14,744 bases of DNA from Spartobacteria bacterium (GTDB taxonomy: Bacteria; Verrucomicrobiota; Verrucomicrobiia; Chthoniobacterales; UBA10450): NCBI GenBank assembly GCA_021324035.1, contig JAJPJU010000150.1, positions 1 through 14,744 on the forward strand, given 5' to 3'. Shown here one piece after another: positions 1 through 5,732 of the stretch. Position numbers and translations under genes: made by a program. Each line of letters begins with the position of its first letter. The stretch's first letter is position 1. A model generated the notes under the pieces. The model had not been told where the DNA came from, made no database searches, and saw only the letters and a list, made by a program, of their open reading frames with translations.

Positions 1-21
1 GAACTGGGAACTGCGAACGCT
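1..21. repeat. heptad repeat at window edge
   Basis: Three consecutive 7-bp units begin at 1, 8 and 15, each starting GAAC (GAACTGG, GAACTGC, GAACGCT). The array may continue beyond the left edge. It belongs to the same class of period-7 spacer repeats seen through the window. Confidence 0.5.
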
Positions 22-163
22 TGCGTTCTGGAAATTATATACGATACTGAGAGTAAGTTTCTCGACTGATTCACCAACGGTGGTGAGCGGGTTGGTCCCA
101 ATCGGACTTGCAGAGCTGGAAGCCCGAGATCGGATAGAAAGCCGCCCGTTAGCCATCGTCATT

Positions 164-454
164 ATGAAATCACACCTCGTTCAAGCCGCCGCCGAAGTTA
201 TTCCAAATCAGCAAATCCTGGTGAACATGGTCTCCCGCCGGGTCCGGCAACTCTGTCTGGGCCACCGGCCATTGGTGGAATTTGCTCCCGGACTCGGTCA
301 CGCCGATGTCGCCCTATCCGAAATCGCGGCCGGTAAATTAACTTTCGAATCAACCTACCAAAAGAACGGGAACGACAAAGACGGCGCAACGAGCGATGTG
401 GTCGCGTTCCCCGGAGTCGTGGTCGAGAAGAAGACGAAGAAAAGAGCAGCGTAG
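164..454 (+). CDS. rpoZ: DNA-directed RNA polymerase subunit omega
   Basis: Omega is the small subunit that binds the beta' C-terminus and helps assemble and stabilise RNA polymerase. The 96-residue product starting MKSHLVQAAAEVIPN fits the family: an N-terminal helix, then the conserved RRVRQL-LGHRPLVE segment (about residues 25-40) and ALSEIAAGKL (about 50-60), the counterparts of the E. coli RRARQ and ALREIEEG segments. The open frame extends upstream to 80, but those 28 residues do not resemble omega, so the ATG at 164 is preferred. No Shine-Dalgarno sequence precedes it. The C-terminus is lysine/arginine-rich and dispensable-looking. Family assignment is from recognised motifs and length; no alignment was run. 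Confidence 0.85.
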   Translation: MKSHLVQAAAEVIPNQQILVNMVSRRVRQLCLGHRPLVEFAPGLGHADVALSEIAAGKLTFESTYQKNGNDKDGATSDVVAFPGVVVEKKTKKRAA

Positions 455-460
455 AGAGGC

Positions 461-564
461 AAAGCGGGAAGCGGTAAGGGCGCAAGACGGTAAGCGAGAA
501 GGCGGACCACCGACCTACTGACCACCGACAACGACGCCTCCTACTTCTTAATTTTTAATTTTTA
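461..564. repeat. heptad-type repeats filling the rpoZ downstream spacer
   Basis: Three period-7 blocks fill most of the 107-bp spacer. The first is at 461-481 (AAAGCGG, GAAGCGG, then TAAGGGC). The second is at 505-533 with GACCACC-type units and one 8-bp step. The third is at 544-564 with ATTTTTA-type units. The last unit contains the TAA stop (562-564) of the minus-strand membrane-protein gene, so the repeat runs into coding sequence. Confidence 0.7.
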
Positions 565-825
565 CCTCGCCCCTCGGCGGTTGTCGTGTGGAAGGACGGG
601 CGCGATCGCGAAGTAGATAATCGGAATAAAGACCACGGCCGCAGCGGCGATGATGGTCGCGATGTTGATCGACCAGGCGACATCCGGATTAGCCGGTTTG
701 AGTGATAAAGCGAATGTGCCGGCGATTAGCAAAAGGCCGAGCGCTGCCGCCTCAGCGATGATGAATCCGACAAATTTGTTCCGACGGCGCAGCAGTAATC
801 CCGATTTCGCTTTTTGATCTGACAT
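562..825 (-). CDS. small two-helix membrane protein, unknown function
   Basis: The 87-residue product has a basic N-terminus (residues 1-17, with RRRNK) and two hydrophobic segments at about 19-42 and 53-76, then a short charged tail. The positive-inside rule puts both ends in the cytoplasm. I do not recognise a family. The open frame extends upstream to 1281, but that extension crosses heptad repeats and looks non-coding. The ATG at 825 has AAGG four bases upstream, a plausible weak ribosome binding site, and gives a typical short membrane protein. It converges on rpoZ. Confidence 0.65.
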   Translation of the reverse strand: MSDQKAKSGLLLRRRNKFVGFIIAEAAALGLLLIAGTFALSLKPANPDVAWSINIATIIAAAAVVFIPIIYFAIAPVLPHDNRRGAR

Positions 826-1267
826 TGGACCTTGGTGGTCGTTAACCAGCAAATTCGCGGCCGTTGCCGGGATGAAATTTCCGGCAAACGTGAGAGTCGT
901 TAAAGGTCCTGCGGTGAAGATCGGGCGGCTGGATTGCTGCCCTTGCCACGAAACGCCGAAAAAGCGCGATGCGACCCTTGGCCGTTTCGCAAGAAGCGTT
1001 AGCGAAATAAAGCGCGCTGTTTTGAGAGAGGGTAAGTGTCGTATCCATAAGTACTCCGATCGGAAGAAAAGATGCCCGACGGCAGGTTGATCGGACGCAA
1101 TCAATTTACATGATAAACAAGCGTTCCCTAATCTTAATTGGAAGTGACCAGTGGCCAGTGGCCAGACGTCGGAGGTCGGACGTCTGATGTCTGATGTGAC
1201 TCCTCGCTCCCCGCTTAAGCCGGCGACTCGGTTTTGGTGAAAACCCGTTCTCGGCGTAGATTGGCAG
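826..1267. other. 442-bp intergenic spacer between divergent genes
   Basis: No convincing gene lies here. Short open frames on both strands (minus 842-1048, plus 872-1090) overlap each other, have no recognisable domain or ribosome site and mutually contradict. The region must hold promoters for the membrane protein (-) and the FmdB-like gene (+), but no clear -35/-10 pair stands out. A seven-unit heptad array lies at 1149-1197. Confidence 0.5.
1149..1197. repeat. seven-unit heptad array, CNGANGT type
   Basis: Seven uninterrupted 7-bp units start at 1149, 1156, 1163, 1170, 1177, 1184 and 1191. The first two are identical (CAGTGGC) and the last two are identical (CTGATGT), with intermediate forms between them. 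The consensus is C-N-G-(A/T)-N-G-(T/C). The same unit type recurs at 1472-1506 and 8783-8810. Confidence 0.85.
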
Positions 1268-1468
1268 GTGCCGACATACATTTACGAGACTACTGACCAG
1301 ACCAAGCCGATCCGAAGCTTCGAAGTTAAACAAAGCGTTCACGACGCACCGCTCACGAGCGATCCGGACACCGGTGAGGCTGCGCGACGCATAATCTCGC
1401 TTGGCTACAACATTCTGATTCCAGGCAAATCGGTTGGACCTTCAGTCGGGTCCGTGGGGGAACACTAG
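1268..1468 (+). CDS. FmdB-family-like small protein lacking the zinc-ribbon cysteines
   Basis: The 66-residue product begins MPTYIYET, the hallmark start of FmdB regulatory/zinc-ribbon proteins. It continues with a segment recalling the PxTGExxRRxIS part of related proteins (DPDTGEAARRIISLG, about residues 33-47). It has no cysteine at all, so it cannot form the CxxC...CxxC zinc ribbon of the canonical family. Cysteine-less relatives seem to occur in Verrucomicrobiota and Planctomycetota (from memory). The start is GTG at 1268, chosen because it gives the family N-terminus exactly. No strong Shine-Dalgarno is visible. The molecular role of the family is poorly known. Confidence 0.7.
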   Translation: MPTYIYETTDQTKPIRSFEVKQSVHDAPLTSDPDTGEAARRIISLGYNILIPGKSVGPSVGSVGEH

Positions 1469-1471
1469 AAT

Positions 1472-1506
1472 CGGATGTCAGAGGTCAGAGGTCAGAGGTC
1501 GGATGT
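1472..1506. repeat. five-unit heptad array, CRGANGT type
   Basis: Units start at 1472, 1479, 1486, 1493 and 1500. The three central units are identical (CAGAGGT) and the two outer units are identical (CGGATGT). The array starts three bases after the FmdB-like stop codon and is in the same unit class as 1149-1197. Confidence 0.85.
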
Positions 1507-1522
1507 AGAGGTTCGCTTGCCT

Positions 1523-1603
1523 CTTTGCTCCCAGCTTCCGGGCTCCTTGCTCCCTGCGCTTTGCTCGTTCTTTTCTCGTCACACGTCACCCGTCACTCGT
1601 CAC
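1523..1603. repeat. pyrimidine-rich heptads followed by NYGTCAC array
   Basis: A pyrimidine-rich run (1523-1565) has NNNNGCT-like units with one 8-bp step. It is followed by four perfect-period units at 1576, 1583, 1590 and 1597 of form (T/A/C)CGTCAC. The last unit ends eight bases before the ATG of the NYN gene, so the array forms the leader region of that gene. Confidence 0.8.
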
Positions 1604-1611
1604 TAATATAG

Positions 1612-2268
1612 ATGCAGAAGAAGAATTCACATACATCGACGCGAGCAAGGTTGTTGGTTTTAGTCGACGAATCGAATGTTGGCAGCTCGGTGCGAACGGC
1701 TGGGCGCGGATTGGATTGGTTGAAGTTGCGCGATTTTCTGGCCGGACCGGCCACGGGACGGGAACTGATCGAGATGGTGGTTTATGCGGGGCTTCCGCCG
1801 GCGATGTCGATCTGGCAGGAGGAACGCGATAAGAAAAACAAATTTGTGCAGTGGTTGCGGTCCAACGGGTTCATGGTCGTGACCAAGGACGGATCGCCGG
1901 CCGAAGAAGGACGCTACAAGGCGAACGTGGACGTGATGATGGCGATCGACGCGCTCGAGTTGTCGGTCGAAATGCAACCTGACGTGGTCATCCTGGTGAC
2001 CGGCGATACGGATTTCGCGTATCTCGCCACGATGTTGCGCCGGCGCGGGATTCGGGTGGAAGTGGCGTCGGTTACCCAAAACCTCGGCAATCTGTTAAGG
2101 GCGGCCGCGAACGACGTGATCGATCTCGCGCCATTATTTCGGACGTTCGAATTGAAAGTTCCGGAGCAAACGCCGGCCCGGCCTTCACGGCAACAGCAGC
2201 CAGGCAAGCAGCGGCGCGGGAGATTTCGGCCAGCGTCGCGCCCGTCGCAGACGCCGGACGGCCGCTAA
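1612..2268 (+). CDS. NYN-domain protein (LabA/DUF88 family), putative RNase
   Basis: NYN domains have a PIN-like fold and are predicted metal-dependent ribonucleases. This 218-residue protein shows the family acidic residues in order: the VLVDESN strand with D19 and N22, KANVDVMMAIDA with D107 and D113, and VTGDTDF with D132 and D134. It then has the LRRRGIRVEV strand (143-151) and the closing NLLRAANDVIDL region typical of LabA/DUF88. Residues after about 185 are a basic, proline- and glutamine-rich tail that may bind nucleic acid. The ATG at 1612 is the only sensible start; no Shine-Dalgarno is seen, and the upstream sequence is heptad repeat. The RNase role is inferred from family knowledge. 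Confidence 0.85.
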   Translation: MQKKNSHTSTRARLLVLVDESNVGSSVRTAGRGLDWLKLRDFLAGPATGRELIEMVVYAGLPPAMSIWQEERDKKNKFVQWLRSNGFMVVTKDGSPAEEGRYKANVDVMMAIDALELSVEMQPDVVILVTGDTDFAYLATMLRRRGIRVEVASVTQNLGNLLRAAANDVIDLAPLFRTFELKVPEQTPARPSRQQQPGKQRRGRFRPASRPSQTPDGR

Positions 2269-2269
2269 C

Positions 2270-2307
2270 ATCGGACAGCGCAGAGCGCACAGCGGAGATC
2301 GGAGATC
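2270..2307. repeat. heptad array after the NYN stop codon
   Basis: Units start at 2270, 2277, 2284, 2291 and 2298 with consensus A(T/G)CG(G/C)A(G/C). The array begins one base after the TAA stop. The overlapping reading GGAGATC occurs twice (2294, 2301). Confidence 0.8.
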
Positions 2308-2325
2308 TTCTAAACGCCTCAACTT

Positions 2326-2341
2326 TTTCCGAGTGCGGAAA
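2326..2341. terminator. 6-bp hairpin between convergent genes
   Basis: TTTCCG and CGGAAA form a perfect 6-bp stem with a 4-nt loop. It lies with the 2343-2362 palindrome between the convergent NYN and Fic genes. Neither strand shows a clean U-run directly after the stem, so a transcription-end role is only a guess from position. Confidence 0.3.
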
Positions 2342-2342
2342 T

Positions 2343-2362
2343 GGCGATTGAGGTCAATCGCC
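2343..2362. repeat. 9-bp palindrome shared with 11553-11574
   Basis: GGCGATTGA pairs with TCAATCGCC across two bases. The 20-bp palindrome matches 11554-11573 at 18 of 20 positions and both differences lie in the centre. It starts 12 bases downstream of the Fic stop codon on the minus strand. It is best read as a small REP-like palindrome. Confidence 0.6.
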
Positions 2363-2374
2363 GCTACCTGCCGG

Positions 2375-3379
2375 TCACCTCAAAACATACCGGCCGGACT
2401 TTCTGGTTCCGATTCGCCGGACCACGCCAGCTTTGATCAACGGTCGCAGGAGATCGAGCGCGCCTTGTTTCGAAATCCCGATGCCGTCCCAAATCTGGCG
2501 CGGGGTGAGCGCGCCGTGCTCGCGCAACAGATGCAGCAACTGCTCCTGTTTCGGACGCAACACCAGTTTCGCTTTGGTTCCGCGCGCGGTCAGTATTTGG
2601 ATCCGGCTCCAAACCTGTTCCAGCGTCATCCGCAAACCTTCCGCGCTGTACTCGAGCCAGGTCGTCAACGCGCCTTTTTGCTCCTGCACCTTTTCCAGTG
2701 CCGCATAATAACGCGGCCGATCTTCCCAATAAAATTCGTCGATGGAAAAAATGTGATGATTGTCGAATCCGCGCCGGTAGAGCTCCCACAGGCTGAGCAT
2801 TCGGCCGGTCCGGCCGTTGCCATCGGCGAAGGGATGGATCCGTTCGAATTGATAATGCACAATCGCCGAGCTTAGGACCGGCGAAATTTTCGGCGCGCCC
2901 TTGTTCCACCATTCCAGCAGGTCCGACATCATCGGGCGCACTTCTTCCACCCGCGGCGCGATGTACTCCCCCACTTTCACCCGAATGGTGCGATACTCGC
3001 CCGCTTTTCCCTGGTCCATCACCTCGCCGGCCAGGATCCGATGCAACTTCAACACTTCGGGGTGCCCGATCGCCGTCCGTTTCGCGTTCTTCTCTACGAA
3101 CCGCAACCCGGCAAAATAATTGGCGATCTCGCGACGCGGGCGGCGCGCGGTCGGCGGAATTTCGCGACCTTCCTCGATCGCGCGCACCTGTTCGAGGGTC
3201 AACGGGTTGCCCTCGATTGCGGTGGAGGAATGGGCGTTCCGGATGCGGGTATCTTTTTGGAGGGCGGGGATCCACGGCACCTGGACCGCTGCGGCCAGGA
3301 TCCGTTCCCGCAAAGCGGCGATCTGCTCAACCGTGGCCAGGAGGTCGGCGGTAATGGCATAGACCGGCTTGAAATTCAC
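2375..3379 (-). CDS. Fic-family protein adenylyltransferase with N-terminal inhibitory motif and C-terminal winged helix
   Basis: Fic enzymes usually transfer AMP from ATP to hydroxyl side chains of target proteins. The 334-residue product has the full catalytic loop HPFADGNGRTGR at 182-193, with H182 and the phosphate-binding residues intact. An inhibitory helix motif SSTAIEGN lies at 51-58 (S-x-x-x-E-G, with E56), placing it among class II Fic proteins with the autoinhibitory segment N-terminal to the Fic core. Residues about 275-334 look like a winged helix-turn-helix (EQLLHLL...LTPRQIWDGIGISKQGALDLLRPL). The start is GTG at 3379, which gives a typical family N-terminus. No antitoxin-like partner gene is adjacent. 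Targets cannot be inferred. Confidence 0.9.
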   Translation of the reverse strand: MNFKPVYAITADLLATVEQIAALRERILAAAVQVPWIPALQKDTRIRNAHSSTAIEGNPLTLEQVRAIEEGREIPPTARRPRREIANYFAGLRFVEKNAKRTAIGHPEVLKLHRILAGEVMDQGKAGEYRTIRVKVGEYIAPRVEEVRPMMSDLLEWWNKGAPKISPVLSSAIVHYQFERIHPFADGNGRTGRMLSLWELYRRGFDNHHIFSIDEFYWEDRPRYYAALEKVQEQKGALTTWLEYSAEGLRMTLEQVWSRIQILTARGTKAKLVLRPKQEQLLHLLREHGALTPRQIWDGIGISKQGALDLLRPLIKAGVVRRIGTRKSGRYVLR

Positions 3380-3386
3380 GATTATA

Positions 3387-3439
3387 AGTCAAGCATGAGT
3401 CAAGTTATGAGTCAAGCGAGGTTTAGGACGTGAGTCAAG
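3387..3439. repeat. spaced AGTCAAG repeats upstream of fic
   Basis: AGTCAAG occurs at 3387, 3398, 3410 and 3433, with spacings of 11, 12 and 23 bp. On the minus strand each copy reads CTTGACT, which contains a -35-like TTGACT. A perfect TATAAT (3386-3381 on the minus strand) directly precedes the fic GTG start. None of the spacings to a TTGACT is the canonical 16-18 bp. Confidence 0.6.
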
Positions 3440-3453
3440 TATAAGACAAGTGA

Positions 3454-3493
3454 GAGTTGAGGAGTTGAGCGATTCAGAAGTTGAGAAGTTGAG
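3454..3493. repeat. five-unit octad array
   Basis: Five 8-bp units start at 3454, 3462, 3470, 3478 and 3486 with consensus NRRTTSAG (for example GAGTTGAG and AAGTTGAG). The same unit type with the same 8-bp period recurs at 11515-11546. Confidence 0.8.
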
Positions 3494-3503
3494 TGAGAAT
3501 AAA

Positions 3504-3555
3504 ATTGGGGTCGTACCTAAACATTCAACATTTGCGGCGTGACGCGCAGTTGAAA
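3504..3555. repeat. REP-like element, copy 1
   Basis: It begins with a 22-bp sequence (3504-3525, core GGGGTCGTACCTAAAC) repeated exactly at 3699-3720. It is followed by an imperfect repeat (3523-3555) ending CGCGCAGTTGAAA, which recurs at 3779-3808. A GGAATTCC palindrome follows at about 3563. The layout suggests a non-autonomous repeat family; a REP or MITE identity is inferred. Confidence 0.6.
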
Positions 3556-3698
3556 GCTTTGAAGGAATTCCTCCTCCGCTAAAGCTACGTGCGGACAAGT
3601 CAGAAGTTGAGTTACTGATTGGGGCCGCTGTCGGCTAAGCGGACGGGTTCGTTTGCAGGGCCTTTAGGGCAGCCGCCCTGCAGCGTGAGCCTTTCGAG

Positions 3699-3808
3699 AT
3701 TGGGGTCGTACCTAAACATTACGCTCCCGCTAGTTCATCGATAATGAACCCGATTTTAGTTTGCCACAGCGCGGCATGATTCAAGATTTGCCAGGCGCGC
3801 AGTTGAAA
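3699..3808. repeat. REP-like element, copy 2
   Basis: The same 22-bp start lies at 3699-3720. The second conserved block ends CGCGCAGTTGAAA at 3796-3808, after about 58 bp of unrelated sequence absent from copy 1. The two blocks therefore behave as separate modules or copy 2 carries an insertion. Confidence 0.55.
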
Positions 3809-3848
3809 AGTTAAGCGCTGAAAGCAGGAAGGTAGACGTCAGGAGTCA

Positions 3849-3880
3849 ACCGGTCGGCGAAAACCCCTGACGCGACCGGT
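3849..3880 (-). terminator. 8-bp hairpin downstream of the secreted-peptide gene
   Basis: ACCGGTCG (3849-3856) pairs with CGACCGGT (3873-3880) across 16 bases, and flanking GTCA/GAC extends it with a bulge. It lies 40 bp after the stop of the 3920-4186 gene. No U-run follows on the minus strand, so intrinsic termination is uncertain. It may be another palindromic repeat. Confidence 0.35.
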
Positions 3881-3919
3881 GACTCTGACTGTCTAAGAAA
3901 TACTTGTTACCGACCGTGC

Positions 3920-4186
3920 TTAATGCCGATGCCAGTAAGCCCGGTGTCCATAGAATCGGTGGTACCCGAAGCGCGGGCCGTAATACCCGAAGGCCGGGAA
4001 GATTGAAAAATAGATCGGCGGTCGTGGCGCGTAGTAGATCGGACGCGGCGGAGGCAGAGGTCGTGGCGCGTAGTTATATTGGTCGCGTCCGTAATCCCGG
4101 ATGACTTCGGTTCCGGCGTTCATTGTCACCGGAGCCAAAGCAAATCCGATCACAACGAACATCACTGCAAAAAGTTTTTTCAACAT
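3920..4186 (-). CDS. small secreted Tyr/Pro/His-rich protein
   Basis: The 88-residue product has a clear Sec signal peptide (about residues 1-24, MLKKLFAVMFVVIGFALAP, cleavage near NAG). A low-complexity mature part rich in proline, tyrosine, phenylalanine, arginine and histidine follows, and the product ends HRH. It has PRP and YYAPRP-type repeats at about 41-57. No domain is recognised. Such short Tyr/Pro-rich exported proteins are common in this kind of genome and may associate with the envelope, which is inference. The ATG at 4186 is supported by GGAGG (4197-4201 on the complement), ten bases upstream, one of the few Shine-Dalgarno sequences in the window. Confidence 0.7.
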   Translation of the reverse strand: MLKKLFAVMFVVIGFALAPVTMNAGTEVIRDYGRDQYNYAPRPLPPPRPIYYAPRPPIYFSIFPAFGYYGPRFGYHRFYGHRAYWHRH

Positions 4187-4227
4187 AACTAATATTCCTC
4201 CGTCGGATTCAACACGGGACGCAGGGC

Positions 4228-4279
4228 AAGGTTGCGCTGCGCGTTCTATTATCTATTACTGAGGACAGAGGACAGGGCT
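4228..4279. repeat. conserved prefix plus five heptads
   Basis: An 18-bp prefix (4228-4245, AAGGTTGCGCTGCGCGTT) is followed by heptads at 4245, 4252, 4259, 4266 and 4273. The first two are TCTATTA; later units are CTGAGGA and CAGAGGA. The prefix matches 5237-5254 with two differences, and both are followed by heptad arrays. Confidence 0.7.
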
Positions 4280-4304
4280 GGGCTGGTTTCCAGGTCGGAA
4301 ATTA

Positions 4305-5150
4305 TCACAAACTTTGTAGCAGTTGCGTGAGATCTGAGCGGAAATTGGTTTCCGAGCTGTTGTAGCCTTGGTGAGTTAGACGGACCCGGCCGGCGCGATC
4401 GATGACTATCAATGTGGGAAATCCGCTTAAGCCAAAGGAGTGTTGAGCTTTTCGGTCGGGATCGAACGCGATCGGCATCGAAATGTGGCGTCGCTGCGCG
4501 AAGGCGCGAATCCGCTCGGGGGTATCGCCGCTACTGTTTGTGCCGACCAGGACGAATTGCACGTCACGATTCGATTGCAGGTCTGCGCGTAAACGCTCCA
4601 GCTCTGGCAGCTCGGCTATGCAGGGAGAACACCAGGTGGCAAAAAAATCGATCACCAGAATTTTGCCCGGCGTCGCGGCGGTCGGGACCGCACCGTCGCT
4701 AACTGGCTGCAAGGTGAATGAAGGCGCGCCGGCATTTGGTTCGCGGGTGAATGCCCGATGCAACTGAACCGGAATGTAGGAAACGCAATACCAAACCGAG
4801 ATCGCGACGAGCAAGACAAGGCACGCGATCATTGTTTTTCGGCCAACTCGTTTCTGAAATGCAAACAATGCAATAATGGCGACCCAAAACCCGAGGGTTG
4901 GCCAAAGGTAAGTTGCTTGCGGGACGACAAACAATCCGAACAAGGCGAGCGGCGGAAGCAGAAGCAGAACAGCAGCGATCCAATCCCGCAAAACTATCCC
5001 GCGCAGCAAAAAGGCTGCCGTTGCGAGCAGAACAGCCCCGCTCAGATAAAGCAAACGGATATCGTCGGAGATCAAAAGAGTGATTCCAAAGACTGCCAAA
5101 CCGACGACGAGCCCGATTCCAAATGAAGCAAGACGTAATTTCCAATTCAT
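4305..5150 (-). CDS. membrane-anchored TlpA/ResA-like thioredoxin-fold protein
   Basis: The protein probably acts as an extracytoplasmic thiol-disulfide oxidoreductase. It has 281 residues: about five hydrophobic segments in residues 8-125 and a C-terminal thioredoxin domain (about 138-281). The active site is WCSPC at 173-177 (C174, C177), preceded by the VIDFFAT strand, with the cis-proline loop GFPT at 243-246 (P245). The short strand-loop before the active site (APSFTL at 142-147) is typical of the AhpC/TSA-Redoxin/TlpA group. Five helices with the N-terminus inside would place the domain outside. Fusion of an uncharacterised multi-helix segment to TlpA is less common than a single anchor. 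No cytochrome maturation genes are adjacent, so the substrate is unknown. Confidence 0.85.
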   Translation of the reverse strand: MNWKLRLASFGIGLVVGLAVFGITLLISDDIRLLYLSGAVLLATAAFLLRGIVLRDWIAAVLLLLPPLALFGLFVVPQATYLWPTLGFWVAIIALFAFQKRVGRKTMIACLVLLVAISVWYCVSYIPVQLHRAFTREPNAGAPSFTLQPVSDGAVPTAATPGKILVIDFFATWCSPCIAELPELERLRADLQSNRDVQFVLVGTNSSGDTPERIRAFAQRRHISMPIAFDPDRKAQHSFGLSGFPTLIVIDRAGRVRLTHQGYNSSETNFRSDLTQLLQSL

Positions 5151-5236
5151 ACGAAGCGTGGTGAATCCCTTCCCCTTTCCGATTCGATGCAGCCAAATGC
5201 GGATTTGGATTCAATAAAGCGACGCCGGCAGCGCGG

Positions 5237-5280
5237 AAGGTTGTGCTGCGCCTTATCTGTTATTTGTTATCTGTTATCAC
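5237..5280. repeat. conserved prefix plus four TTATCTG heptads
   Basis: The prefix AAGGTTGTGCTGCGCCTT (5237-5254) leads into units at 5253, 5260, 5267 and 5274: TTATCTG, TTATTTG, TTATCTG and TTATCAC. It is the partner of 4228-4279. The two bracket the TlpA-like gene in direct orientation. Confidence 0.75.
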
Positions 5281-5303
5281 AGGCAGCGAGCTAAGCTGGA
5301 TCC

Positions 5304-5621
5304 GTGAACGCGCCCGTAAACAATCGTCGGAGGAAAATCGCGCTATGGATACTAATCCCGGCGACGGTCCTCTTTCTCGGCTCACTCGTTCCGGCGGGAA
5401 CAATGATCATGTTTTCGCCAATGGCGTTTGATGCCGGGCCGAAGCCTGGGCTCTGGGCATTCGTCATCACACTCCTGGCATATCCGGTAGTCGTGCTGAT
5501 CACGATTGCCGCCGCCTGGATCAGCTTTGCCAGGCACGCCTATCGCCTGGCGATGTGGTTGAATTTGCTGCCCATCATCCATCTCATTGTGCTCGCCATA
5601 GAAATGTCGATGACCAGCTGA
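5304..5621 (+). CDS. small three-helix membrane protein, unknown function
   Basis: The 105-residue product has a basic N-terminus (NNRRRK, residues 6-11) and hydrophobic segments at about 12-36, 50-74 and 83-101. There is no recognisable motif. The start is GTG at 5304. Upstream are the TTATCTG heptads and no Shine-Dalgarno. The gene is divergent from the TlpA-like gene (154 bp apart) and 111 bp upstream of the carboxypeptidase gene, so cotranscription with the latter is possible. A TATAAT directly before the carboxypeptidase suggests that gene also has its own promoter. Confidence 0.6.
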   Translation: MNAPVNNRRRKIALWILIPATVLFLGSLVPAGTMIMFSPMAFDAGPKPGLWAFVITLLAYPVVVLITIAAAWISFARHAYRLAMWLNLLPIIHLIVLAIEMSMTS

Positions 5622-5698
5622 CATTACGAAGGACGGGCATCAGGCGATAGACGACAGAGGCCGAACTCGATGTCCGGAGACTGCGGCTACAGTTGCGG

Positions 5699-5729
5699 CT
5701 GACACGCCCCTCCAGCGCGTTATTATAAT
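5699..5729 (+). promoter_or_regulatory. candidate promoter of the S10 carboxypeptidase
   Basis: A perfect TATAAT (5724-5729) is preceded by CTGACA (5699-5704) with a 19-bp spacer, slightly long. A transcript starting about seven bases after the -10 would begin at or near the second ATG (5736), giving a leaderless mRNA. This is inference from spacing. Confidence 0.4.
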
Positions 5730-5732
5730 CGA

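Larger units (their letters stand above)
3380..3919. other. 540-bp repeat-rich spacer
   Basis: No credible gene is present. From left to right it holds spaced AGTCAAG repeats (3387-3439), an 8-bp-period array (3454-3493), two copies of a REP-like element (3504-3555 and 3699-3808) and a hairpin (3849-3880). Between the two element copies is another hairpin (GCAGGGC at 3655-3661 with GCCCTGC at 3675-3681). No REP-associated transposase gene lies within the window. Confidence 0.65.

Noticed and set aside
842..1090. Overlapping short frames on both strands in the 826-1267 spacer
   Set aside because: They overlap each other, lack ribosome sites and show no recognisable protein features; conservation data would be needed to revive either.
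1149..1603. CRISPR-like array
   Set aside because: The repeats are contiguous 7-bp units without unique spacers, and no cas gene is present.
2364..3275. Second long minus-strand frame overlapping fic
   Set aside because: Arg/Pro-rich out-of-frame shadow; the 2375-3379 frame contains the full Fic motif set.
3389..3598. 69-aa minus-strand frame through the REP-like region
   Set aside because: It runs through octads and the 22-bp repeat, so its translation simply reflects repeat sequence.
4699..5214. Minus-strand open frame overlapping the TlpA-like gene
   Set aside because: Out-of-frame shadow of the membrane segment with no family features.
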